From NCBI GenBank assembly GCA_030581615.1, contig JAKTTT010000023.1, positions 62,001-126,000 of the forward strand: a stretch of DNA of 64,000 nt, read 5' to 3'. Every line of letters begins with the position of its first letter. Within the stretch, counting starts at the first letter, position 1. The notes under the pieces are model-generated. The model was given only the letters and a program-made list of their open reading frames with translations, did no database searches and had not been told where the DNA came from. Positions 1 to 9,709 of this stretch are shown here, piece by piece. Made by a program: the position numbers and the translations under genes. Origin of the DNA: Alloascoidea africana (taxonomy: Eukaryota > Ascomycota > Alloascoideomycetes > Alloascoideales > Alloascoideaceae).

Positions 1-846
1 TGTGAAAGCAGCGTTAATCAAAGATGAAAGCCATCCAAGAAATCGGCCGGTGTGGATATTGGACGTTACTAGATATCCTGGGCCCCAAGGACCTGGATTT
101 TTCCAGTACCTGAAGCCAACAGGACCTGTTTTGCCAGCTCCACAAACCATACAAAAGGCATAAATGAGCCATCCCAAAATAGCCAAAACTTTGATCGATG
201 CTATCCAGAACTCCACCTCACCATAAACGCGAACAGGAAACAAATTCGTAACCGTCAAAACCACAAAAAATATGGCAATCCAGGCGGCATGTGGCACGGC
301 ATCTGTCCAAAATTCGATAATCAACCCAACAGCATCAAGTTCAATCGCAAATGTTGTGGCCCAGGAAAACCAGTACATCCAACCGTTGGCAGCACCAAGA
401 GCTGGTGAGCAAAACCTTGTCGTAAAAGCAGCGAGAGAACCGGGGATGGGTATATAAGTGGCCATCTCACCTAGAGATTGTGTTACACTGTAAACAATCG
501 TACCCATCCAGATGTATGATATTAGCATCGAGACCGGGCCGGCCTGTTGCAGAGGAGTGGCTGTCCCGATGAACAAGCCAGTTCCTATCGTCCCTCCAAG
601 AGCAATCATGGAGACGTGACGAGCTTTTAGGGCTCTCTTGACTTCTGTTCTTTGAACCGTGCCCCTGCCCTCTTCATACTTAGACTCCAAATCATAGGAA
701 TCATGTCTGCTAGAAAAAGTGGAAAATTCGGTTCGCTTTTTCTTATTGAGTTCAGTGGGGACCTTGGATTCATGATACTCTACATTAGCGTTTGGCAAAG
801 CCGAGTTCTCACCAATTTCTGCATCTCCAACATTTCTATGTCCCAT
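1..846 (-). CDS. Basic amino-acid permease (CAN1/LYP1/ALP1 type), 5' part only
   Basis: Reading leftwards from the ATG at 846, an open frame runs off the window edge, giving about 282 residues of an AAP-family amino-acid/H+ symporter of the plasma membrane. After a hydrophilic cytosolic tail of about 65 residues comes [20 protein letters not shown], the signature that opens the first membrane segment in Can1/Lyp1/Alp1. Further matches are [14 protein letters not shown], the [17 protein letters not shown] segment, [20 protein letters not shown] and [15 protein letters not shown]. These follow the yeast arginine/lysine permeases more closely than the general permeases, so import of basic amino acids is inferred. 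The ATG sits in a good context (AAAA before it). The C-terminal half, with the remaining membrane helices, lies outside the window, so substrate and intactness cannot be judged. Confidence 0.88.
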   Translation of the reverse strand, partial: MGHRNVGDAEIGENSALPNANVEYHESKVPTELNKKKRTEFSTFSSRHDSYDLESKYEEGRGTVQRTEVKRALKARHVSMIALGGTIGTGLFIGTATPLQQAGPVSMLISYIWMGTIVYSVTQSLGEMATYIPIPGSLAAFTTRFCSPALGAANGWMYWFSWATTFAIELDAVGLIIEFWTDAVPHAAWIAIFFVVLTVTNLFPVRVYGEVEFWIASIKVLAILGWLIYAFCMVCGAGKTGPVGFRYWKNPGPWGPGYLVTSNIHTGRFLGWLSSLINAAFT

Positions 847-1726
847 TTTTGTAAAGGATTTACCTTAGGGATACACGCTTGGATGAAAGATGAGATGGAA
901 AGAAAATGAGGAAATGACGCAGGTTTTGTATTTTTTTTTTTTTTACCTTTTGCTGCAGAGAGAGCATGCTGATGGGGTTTTCCGGTGTCCTTCTATGCCA
1001 GGCACTCCTTTACAGTGTGTAACCTAGTTTCATTTTTCCGACTGTAGCATTGTATCTTTCCCTTTCTTTCTGTCTATATTCCTTGTTTTCAAAAAACAAG
1101 CAGCATACTCGGCATTCGGCTCCATTGATAATAGATATGTAGGGGCATGCTTGGAGCTGATAAGGGTAAAAAGAACCTCGTTTTTTGCTTGGTAGACTAT
1201 TGTAACCATGCATCATATCGATAAATTCTTTTTTTCATTGCTCTAGCACTTGCTTTATGGATGACAAGGAGAAGGAATTCTATTTTCATTAATTGTTCAC
1301 TAGCTGTTGCGGGTCAATAAACGACTACTGCTTTTTGTTTGCCCCGGTCGTTTCCAAACAAAGCTATACTTCCCTGGAGAGAATTCTGGTTTTATCACCG
1401 AAACTGATGTCAATAGTGGTAGGGTTGGGGATAATCAGGGCATACTTAGGCTTTAGGGTTTAAAGTTTGATCCGCCGCGGCCCCTCATTCTCCGGCCGAG
1501 CTAGAGTTCAAGAGTTTCTCATCTGCCGGTGTCAGAAAAAATGTTGCTGGCAAGGGTTCTTTTTATCTATTCTGGGGGCGGGGTTCAGACACTGGGACTT
1601 ATGAAGATAAAGACCACAAGGTTTAGGTCCAGTATGTACTGGAACACATAATCGATACATGCTTATATCGGTGACTCCTGTTTCCTTTCCGGGTAATCAG
1701 AAGGACTTCTATTTAGACAGATGCTT
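847..1726. other. Intergenic: permease promoter and 3' flank of the TOG gene
   Basis: No credible gene is seen. The stretch serves as the upstream region of the permease (read leftwards) and the 3' flank of the TOG-domain gene. It contains a poly-T run (about 931-944), which is poly-A on the permease strand, and a GC-rich patch at about 1472-1500 with CCG/CGG triplets that could bind zinc-cluster regulators. Short open frames here lack coding character. Confidence 0.4.
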
Positions 1727-4700
1727 CTATAGATTTTTCAATTTTAATGCAACAATTTCTTCTTTGAGCTTTTTGATCTCCTTTGAATGTGCTTGCAGCT
1801 TTTCTTTGGTCAAATCGGCAACTTGTTCCTTGATGAACTGTGTTATAAAACCCTCAACTTTGGGACTCTTTCTTCTCTGTAGCAAGTTCTTGCCCCAATT
1901 TGGCTTCCCAAATTCAATTTCGTCCTCTGACGAATCTATAAAGTTCTCTTGGTCATCCAATACTAGGGAAAGCCTATCGGTTTTCCCGTTTCTAGATATC
2001 GCATTTCCTTTGGGCTTTGCCCTGAGCTTTACATTTTCAGCCTTTAATCTCTCCCGTTCGCTTTCCAGTTCTCTGACAGAAGTTTTAAAAGTCTCCAGCT
2101 TGGAATCGTTAATAGCCATCACTTCCTCCTGAGCTTTTACTTTCTCAGATAGCCGACTGACCTGCTTCTTATACCAAGCTATGCATTTTTCATCTCGAAC
2201 AGCATCATCTGAATCTGGCAAATTATTGACTGGCTTTGTTCTGGCTTCTGTTTTCTTGTCTTTGGAAGGTTGAAGAAAGCTTTTGGACTGTATTTTAAAG
2301 AATTTTTGGATATCTAATTGCTCTTTGTTAGCTGCTTTTTCAGTGGCGGGATGCACAGGAGAAGAGCGTAGTTGATTTGGCGTTGATTTTCTGACAGCTG
2401 AAACGGGCTTGGGGTTAGGGAGGGTCTTCCGTCGCGACTTGGTGTTATCTGATAGAGCCGCTGGCGGTTGTTCTTCTGGCACCTTTAACGCCTCCGGTCG
2501 TTTGCTTTTAAATGATACTGGCTCGTTTTTCGGAACTTTTGGTGTCAAACCAGACCTTGAGTGTGACGTGGAAACTGATCTAGACGATAAAGAGGGTCTT
2601 GACAAGGACCTTCCTCTTGATATACTACTGGCTCTTTTCTTGCTTTTTGCGTAGTCTGCCATAGCTTTTATTTCCTCTCGTTTATGCCTTCCAAGATTGG
2701 GAACAATAGGTCTGATCTTCCCATAATTTTGAAAAGACAACTGTCGGATATCCAGATAATCCTTGACTGATTGCAGTTCGCCAGACTCATTTGATCCTTC
2801 AACAGAAATCCAATTTTTGAGAAAAGGAATGAGCCTATTATCTTCACCCAAACAAACGACTATTATGTCCAGCACTATCTGCACAAACTCCCTTAATTTT
2901 GTCCAAGACGTTTTCGAATAAGATTGTTTCTTAAGACCCTTTACTCCCTTTATGCCCGAACCAGGGCTCAGTAGTGCATACTGGAGTAACAAATTCATAA
3001 CAGATGACAGAGTCGAATAGTTTTCAAAACTTTGTTTGAGTAAGTCGGAATCAAAAGCTACAGTTTGAACACCAAGAGCCAAATTATTATAAAATTTTGG
3101 TCTTTTCTTATTCTGCTCTGCAACCAAGATCACAATTTCAAAAAAACTTTCAGCTCCCAATTTTGTGGCACAATATATCACCGTCTGGTAACAGGTATAC
3201 TGGACATATGCTTTAGGATCCAGAACACGATGCAAAACTGAAGAAATGATGGTTGCTGCATACCTGTCTATGCTGGGAAGACCAATGATCAAGGCTGATA
3301 GTAGTGAAGCAGCCACTGCAACAACTTGACTGCTCTCATCAGAGATAATACATCTTGATACTGATGTGACCAGCTCCCAGTCGTCATTGCCTTCTAGGAT
3401 TTTTTTGTTTTGTACCACATCCAAAATTTCAAAAAGAGTATTACGTCGTTCTTCCCATTTCAAAGCCATAATACGTGCGACAAAGTCAATAGGGAGAGTA
3501 ATGGACACCTCTGAAGCAGAAACAGAGAGATTGTCTTCGATCTTTGGAATGTCTGCCTCTGAATCGTAGTAACGCCAAGTGGAGCCCCCAGCTTGTGACC
3601 CATCGCTAGATATTTCAGGGTCGGAATCCGGGGTTTTGTGATTTTCTTTGTGTTTAGGAGTAGTCTTTTGTCTATTCTCAGCGATTATGCTTTTGATTTG
3701 ATCATCATCTGAAGAAATGCTGTCTCTCAAATCTATATCGCTTTCTGAAGCCGCCCAAAGTTGCTCGTTAAACGTGCTGTTGTGTTTTCTTCTCTTTCGT
3801 TTTGATCCAGTATTGCTGAATGACCTTGACGATCTTGATGATTTGGGGACCTTATGCTTCCGACTGGCATGCTTTGATTTTTCATGATCAAAAAGTTCTT
3901 CCTCAGAAACCTCTATATCATCTGCCAGATCTTGTCCTGACACATCAATTGCCTTGAATAAATTTGTTCCTGCTGTTTCTTCATTATCAATAGAGCTTGG
4001 ACTACTGTGTATTTCGATAGGCTTCTTCTGTATATTGTTGGTTTCGTCATTTTCTTGGATTGCACTTCCTTTTTCCTTAATTGAAATTGGTTCTAGATTC
4101 AGATTCCGTGATGTCGCATTTTTCTGCTTTTCATCATGATCAGGACTTTCATTGGTTGCTTTCCTCTTCTTCCCACCCTTCAAAAGTTCCTGCTTCTTGC
4201 TATCTTCTATATTCGATTCTTCGATTCGCTTGGAAAGCTCAATAGCCAATACAGTTGGCAATTTGGCCTTTAAATCTTTTGTAAACTCCCTTCCTCTGGA
4301 TGAGCACAGTTCCAGTACCAACTTGTATGTTTCATTTCTTATGGATGGCACTGGGGCGTTTAGCAATAATGGAAGGCAGTCAGTAAGATTTTTAGTTCCC
4401 TTCTGGCTGTTTCCAAATCTTCCAATAATTTCTATCAGAAACGATATGGCATGATTACTCTCTGACAAGTCCAAGCTTCGGATATAGAAAAGAATCGAAT
4501 TAACAACAGGATACGTTTGCCCTAGGTTAATTATGGTGTCTATTAATGCTGTTGTGTTGTTTCTCAGTTCTTCCGAGGAATGGTCAAGACCCGACTTAAT
4601 AATAGAGGGTAAAATAGTTGATGCCATGCTACAACATTTGTTAATGTTGAGGGTAATGGTTAAACAAAAAATTTCGCGTCTTACCTAATACAGGCGCTCT

Positions 4701-5031
4701 CTCCTTCTCTTTTGATAAAGCTGTTTAGAACATGAACCGCAGCTATTCTCACTTGTACATTCTCATCTGAAAGCAATTTCTTCAAGATGGCTGTGTTGCT
4801 CAATAGCATTTGAGACAACTCCTTATAGCTGACTTGTTTCTCGTCCGAAACAGTAGATGGCTCATTTTCCCGAGAGCCAATTACCTTACTTATCAATTGG
4901 CAGGCGATTAGCCTTTTTTCTGAGCTCTAGTTCTGATTAGTGATTAGGCTACTTGGGAAGAGAAACCGACGCGGTGAGTGGCATACAACACTGTTTAGGT
5001 CATTGGTAATCTGTGAGGAACTAGTCACCAT
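1727..5031 (-). CDS. STU2: TOG-domain microtubule polymerase, STU2/Alp14/XMAP215 family (3 exons)
   Basis: Spliced model: exons 4987-5031, 4685-4926 and 1727-4628, giving 1062 residues. Introns are 4927-4986 (GTATGC donor, CACTAAT branch point, TAG) and 4629-4684 (GTAAGA donor, TAG); all phases agree. Residues about 15-260 form TOG domain 1, visible in stretches such as LLSDENVQVRIAAVHVLNSF and the following HEAT-like helices, which line up with Alp14/Stu2. A long charged linker rich in KR, S and D/E follows. A second TOG-like block begins near LPIDFVARIMALKWEERRN. Then comes a basic Ser/Arg-rich microtubule-binding linker (SRGRSLSRPSLSSRS), a coiled coil for dimerisation, and a short C-terminal coiled tail. 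Known family role: adds tubulin at plus ends and supports spindle and kinetochore attachment. The first exon (15 codons) is inferred from splice signals; the start could differ. The linker between the TOG domains is unusually long. Confidence 0.78.
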
Positions 5032-6521
5032 TTCTAATCTATGCTTTATGGTGACCTCTCTTAACAGTTTGATATGACTCAGTAAATTACAAAATTTGAA
5101 AGCTGAAAGAAGAAAATAATGATTATGTATCAAAAATCGAAAATTGTGGTGTCGACTTTTCGAAGTGATGAAGTGAACGAATGGAGGATGTTGTACCACT
5201 GAGATCCCAATAGTTACGGCGGGTAACACCACGCGAGTTGGAGCTTTGTGAGAAGGATTTTCGATGCCTTGAAGAGTAAGAGAGAGGAGGGAGAAAGAAA
5301 ACAAGTTTTGTTAGATTTGCCATATCTAAGTTATACGAAGATAATTTAGTCTAGACTTTTGCTCCTTCTTTACAACGGATCTTGTGTTACATTTTTGGTC
5401 TGAAAAGAATTTAGCTATCAAATATCTCCGTCATAGACAATATTCAATCTGTCGTAAATATAACAGTTTGCATAACTTACTGTAAGGAGCTCACAAAAGA
5501 CATTAAGAAGTATATTAGGTCGCAATATGGGCAGAGCTTTCTAGGTCTTCGGATATATGCTAGAACATAGGATTCAAAGATCAAGGGTTTTATTTGTCTT
5601 GTCCTCCAATCGAAGAGGCAAATAGGAAAGGTTATCAATTGCCAGCGAGAAAAAGCTAATAGAGCTCAATTTTGATGTACACCCTCTTCAATGGCTCCAT
5701 GGAGAGGATCAGCCTATGCTTTGGTAGATACGATCCTAAACAACTAGTTAATAATTCAAGTTTGGTACTCACACCAAATTAAAATGACTCCCTAAACTAA
5801 TGGGATCAAGCACAGCATCATTTAACTAAATATGAAACACCCCTTTCAGTGACCAGATTAAGCACGGTGTAGGACTGGAACAGCAACACAGTTTCTATCA
5901 ATAAGTGCTCGACTATTTTAACTAGCCAAAAGAAGCAGAAATCATTTATTCATGAGTAAGAGGGAACAAGCAGTTATAGTAGGAAGCATTTTATATAGTA
6001 CCTCGTGCAATCGAGAAATGAATTTTAACAGAGATCTGACAGGTATAAGGCATAGAAAAAGGAAAGGTAGACCAAGACAACAACAGACTAAAACTTTTTC
6101 TAAAAGCTTTTTGTAAAAAAATGTAACCAATGAAAAATGGTACCTTGACCACTTTTGATGAAATGAAAATGCATTTTTGTTTTCGTGAAAAACCCACTTT
6201 TTTATATAACCATCTCCCGCCCACATCGCTCTAAACTTGTTATCTTCTTGCCCTGCTTTTTCAGAGTTACAAAAGGAAGGAAAATTAGAAGCTAAAGCCT
6301 AATAACAGCAACTGTAAAAGGAAAAAAAAATGAAAAGAAAACAAAAACAATCAAATAAATAAATCAAGTTTTTGGCCCAATTCAAACAAAACAAACAAAA
6401 AAACCTTGAATCCCTAAAATTCTGACCAACGATGATGCTCATGCTAATATTATTCTTCTAACAAAATTGCAATTTTTTGTTTGATTTTCAATGCTCTAGT
6501 TTCATGGGTCGATAAAATCAT
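5032..6521. other. Intergenic: STU2 upstream region and SEC2 3' flank
   Basis: AT-rich DNA between two leftward genes. Two open frames between 4927 and 5323 begin with non-ATG codons or lack similarity to anything recognised and are considered noise. The part at 6230-6520 is A-rich and looks like SEC2 3' untranslated and termination sequence. No RNA gene was recognised, although a snoRNA could escape reading by eye. Confidence 0.4.
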
Positions 6522-9392
6522 TTATGATAGCCTTATCCGTATGGTATTTGATCGTACAGATTCTGTTGGTGTCATTTCTCCAGTAGTCTTTGCACCAGAG
6601 TTGTTGGATTGTTTATCATCCTGTATATTGGTGATGCTTTGGACCTTTATTATTTCTAATTCGTCTTGAGATTCTAAACGTTCATCAACGCTCTGATAGT
6701 CATCATCCGAATCTTCAATTGTTAAACAATCTGGGTCTTTCTCCTCATTCCGCTTCTGTTCTAGAATGAAAGGATATACTTCCTTGTTTTCATCTTTAAT
6801 TCTAATGGTTGACGATGAATTAGAATTGTTCAACTTCTTGGTATCCTCTATCAATGACTTTGTCGGGGACTGATTTAGAAGGGTAATGTCCTCATCAATT
6901 TCATTCTGGATATTGGTTGATGACAGACCCTTCGAGAAGGATTGAGACCTTGATTTCCGTCCTTTTGGTGCAGGAGAAGGAGATCGTGACTGAGACTCAA
7001 TTATTGAATAGTTCTCATTGGTTGGAGTAGTAGTGACAAGAGTCTTGTTCAAATTATCCAACACTTGCAAGCTGTCCAACTTTGGAACCTGGTATGGGGT
7101 TGTGGAAGTCTCGTCAATGTTTTTCTGATTCAAAGATTCAATTTGTTTTAAATTGGTAATTGAATCGGATTCAGGGCTGTGGAGAGTTTCAAGGCTGGAT
7201 TCTTTTTTATTTTGATCATTTTTAGCTTCCACATGATCAGTCTCTGCAGATTGTATAGACCCTTCATTGGGTAGTTTGATTTCTACCTTCTCCTTTTCGT
7301 CAAGGGATTTATCCTTGCCGGTTGAAGTTGCATCCGTTTCACTACTGTCAAAATGACGAATGTCCCCGTCATCTTCGGTGATGCTATCATCATGCATACT
7401 CTCAAATAGAAGCTCAGTCGTATCTGTGCTAAAAGACCTAGTTTCTCCTCCTAGCCGGTTTGCAATGCTACTTTCATCAGCATTAGCCATCATTTGTTGT
7501 TGGTACATGGTTTTCATTGTTTCACTATACTTTGAAATACCAATCCTGGCCCAAAACATATTCTCACGAAGTCTCACACATTCTGTCCATGCCTTTTCAC
7601 GTTCAAATTGAGTGTTACATTTAAACACGCCATCTCTGACCGACCTCAAGAAAGCATAAAAGTCGCAAACACTACGAACTCGATGCAAACAATACTGACA
7701 CAAAGGATATGTCTGCTGACTCTGCTGCGAATCTGAACTTCTTTTGTTTGCAGGATGCATACGTAGAATGTGAAGTCGAAGGTGTTCTAGTGACTTTTCT
7801 CTTGATTCACCACACATTGTACAAGGCGATTGAGAAGAGACTGGTAATGCATCTGTCGGATACCCAAACATGCTCCTTCTCTTGGTCGACAGTCCATTGA
7901 CTGATGAGACATTATTGGCATTTGGAGAGCTTACCAAACTTGAGTTTCTAGGTGATGATGTAAACTGATTGATTCTCCAAGCTTCATTGACCCCTGAAAT
8001 TGGCTCGACCACTACACGACCTTCCACAATTCCAGCAAATACAGAGCGTTTCGTTAGCCATGAAAATCCTGGGGCAAGATCTAGACGGAGAGTAGGTTCA
8101 ATGTCCTCGACGAGACACCTCTTGACAAACTTGTAGTCTTTCAAATTCGGAACTGGTATATTGTTTGTTTTGTGGTTAGTCCCGTTTAGGGTAACATTGC
8201 TGTGATTGCCATTGCCATTGTTATTCCTGTTAGGGGAAGAATAATTCATAAAACTTGAAATTGAAGAGTTTCGTTTCAGTATAGGTGTTGCAGTGCCACT
8301 TATAGAAGAAGCTCGGCTATGATCGTTTAATTCTTCGCCTATTTTGTTCGATCTCAGCCTTGACGTGTCTGCTTCTAATTTGAGTCTTTGATTAGCCACA
8401 GAAGCAATCTCCAGAAAATCTTGGAAACATGTAAGATCAAATCTAAGAGTAGCAAGCGCCAATGATTCCCGTATTGGCTGTTGTTGTTCTTGTTGAAAAT
8501 TTAGAATAAATTCAGGGGACATGGAGGAAGAAGCAATAGAGGAAGAGGTGAGCGTTTCACGATGACCTGGCTTAAACTCGATTTCGGACGACGATGATCC
8601 CGTAGAGGCCGAAGGTGAAAGAGAGTGGTGGGCAACAGTAGTAACATTTTCTTCGGCTTCTGGCGGACCAAGATGGGAAATAAAACTGTTTCCGGCATGA
8701 TGGCTGTTCAAGATCAGCGAAGTTCTTGAGGTATTTCCAAGAATACCCAATCCAAAGCCTAGTGCAGAGTGAGCAGAGGTGGGCGTGATAGACATAGAAA
8801 GAGACTGTCGATGGCTCTTCTGTAGTTGCTCTTTCTCTTCCATCTCGTGGAAAACGGACTTGAGCTCCTTCAACTGCTGCTGGAGGTTAGTCAGGAGAGC
8901 GTCTCGCTCCTTAAGCACCTCGACCAGTTGGGAGTTTCTTTTTTTAACCTTGCTCTCTTCTTTTCTCGCTTTAGAAACCATTTCGCTCGCTTGCTCGAAT
9001 AAATTTCCGGTAAGTTCCTCGACCTCCTGCCCTAGTCTCTTAGCTTCCTTCTCGGCCACCTCTTTCGCCTGTAGTTCTAGCTCATACATTTTCTTGTATT
9101 CTGAAATTTGAAAATGATAGGCTTGTTTGTGGATCAGCTCTCCACTTTCAATCTTCCGTTGGTATTCCGTTTCAACAGCCTCGAGAGCCGTTATTCGCTC
9201 CTGTGTGTTTTCGTGTTGTGACTTGTAGAACTGTAACTGGTCCTCGAGCTCGCTTTGCTTCGAGACGGCCTGAAGCAGCTTGGTGGAGAGAGCAGCCACT
9301 TCCTGGGAATGTAGTTCGGCCATTTCATCCGGGTTTGCGTTCGAGCTCAGCGCCGAAGCGCCGCCGCTCTTTCTTACACCAAGACGAGCCAT
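6522..9392 (-). CDS. SEC2: Sec2-type guanine nucleotide exchange factor for the Rab GTPase Sec4
   Basis: Single-exon gene, 956 residues, ATG at 9392. The N-terminal 190 residues are a long coiled coil holding the Sec2/Rabin8 GEF signature: EVEELTGNLFEQASEMVSKA, then RKEESKVKKRNSQLVEVLKE and RDALLTNLQQQLKELKS. This parallel coiled coil opens the nucleotide site of Sec4 on secretory vesicles. Downstream lies a Ser/Asn-rich linker, then a conserved block with cysteine pairs (CTMCGE and CQYCLHRV) and a histidine-rich spacing between them, suggesting a metal-binding fold found in other fungal Sec2 proteins. The final third is acidic, disordered and Ser/Thr-rich. The protein is longer than S. cerevisiae Sec2 (759 aa). 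It is divergently arranged with the formin gene at 9710, another polarity gene. Confidence 0.9.
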   Translation of the reverse strand: MARLGVRKSGGASALSSNANPDEMAELHSQEVAALSTKLLQAVSKQSELEDQLQFYKSQHENTQERITALEAVETEYQRKIESGELIHKQAYHFQISEYKKMYELELQAKEVAEKEAKRLGQEVEELTGNLFEQASEMVSKARKEESKVKKRNSQLVEVLKERDALLTNLQQQLKELKSVFHEMEEKEQLQKSHRQSLSMSITPTSAHSALGFGLGILGNTSRTSLILNSHHAGNSFISHLGPPEAEENVTTVAHHSLSPSASTGSSSSEIEFKPGHRETLTSSSIASSSMSPEFILNFQQEQQQPIRESLALATLRFDLTCFQDFLEIASVANQRLKLEADTSRLRSNKIGEELNDHSRASSISGTATPILKRNSSISSFMNYSSPNRNNNGNGNHSNVTLNGTNHKTNNIPVPNLKDYKFVKRCLVEDIEPTLRLDLAPGFSWLTKRSVFAGIVEGRVVVEPISGVNEAWRINQFTSSPRNSSLVSSPNANNVSSVNGLSTKRRSMFGYPTDALPVSSQSPCTMCGESREKSLEHLRLHILRMHPANKRSSDSQQSQQTYPLCQYCLHRVRSVCDFYAFLRSVRDGVFKCNTQFEREKAWTECVRLRENMFWARIGISKYSETMKTMYQQQMMANADESSIANRLGGETRSFSTDTTELLFESMHDDSITEDDGDIRHFDSSETDATSTGKDKSLDEKEKVEIKLPNEGSIQSAETDHVEAKNDQNKKESSLETLHSPESDSITNLKQIESLNQKNIDETSTTPYQVPKLDSLQVLDNLNKTLVTTTPTNENYSIIESQSRSPSPAPKGRKSRSQSFSKGLSSTNIQNEIDEDITLLNQSPTKSLIEDTKKLNNSNSSSTIRIKDENKEVYPFILEQKRNEEKDPDCLTIEDSDDDYQSVDERLESQDELEIIKVQSITNIQDDKQSNNSGAKTTGEMTPTESVRSNTIRIRLS

Positions 9393-9709
9393 GTCTTTGC
9401 CTGTGCGCTACTCCTTTCCTGTCGTCGGGAAGAGCTTTTTGTAAACCAGAAAGGAGAATAGGAGATAAAGGCGTGTCTTTTTCCTCTTTTCCCTGTCTCA
9501 CGTGATAGCAACGTCACGTTTTCGAGAGGAGCTTGTTCCTGGAACCGGGGAGGGGCGGCGCCGGGAGGGGGCCGTGCCGGGAGGGGGCCGTGTTGTGGTT
9601 GCACGGGCTGGGGCTCATGACCTGTCGCGGTGCCACTCCTCTCCACCCTTCTGTTTTCCTTCCATCACAAACAGCCAGCAACGGGGCTTCCTATGTGCTA
9701 TATGGAACA
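9393..9709. promoter_or_regulatory. Shared divergent promoter of SEC2 and BNI1
   Basis: Only 317 nt separate the two start codons, so both promoters and 5' leaders must lie here. The interval holds a CACGTGA motif near 9499 and a CGTCACG motif near 9512 (bHLH- and CRE-like cores respectively), and a G-rich block with a directly repeated GGGAGGGGGCCGTG unit at about 9559-9592. No clear TATA box is seen. Co-regulation of the two genes is an inference from geometry. Confidence 0.5.

Noticed and set aside
4927-5323. Open frames on the minus strand upstream of the TOG gene
   Set aside because: They begin from TTG or show no TOG-like sequence. A short exon at 4987-5031 with proper splice sites fits the TOG domain start better.
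9533-9709. 59-codon extension of the formin upstream of its ATG at 9710
   Set aside because: It begins with TTG and is GC-rich promoter-like sequence shared with SEC2; the first good-context ATG is 9710.
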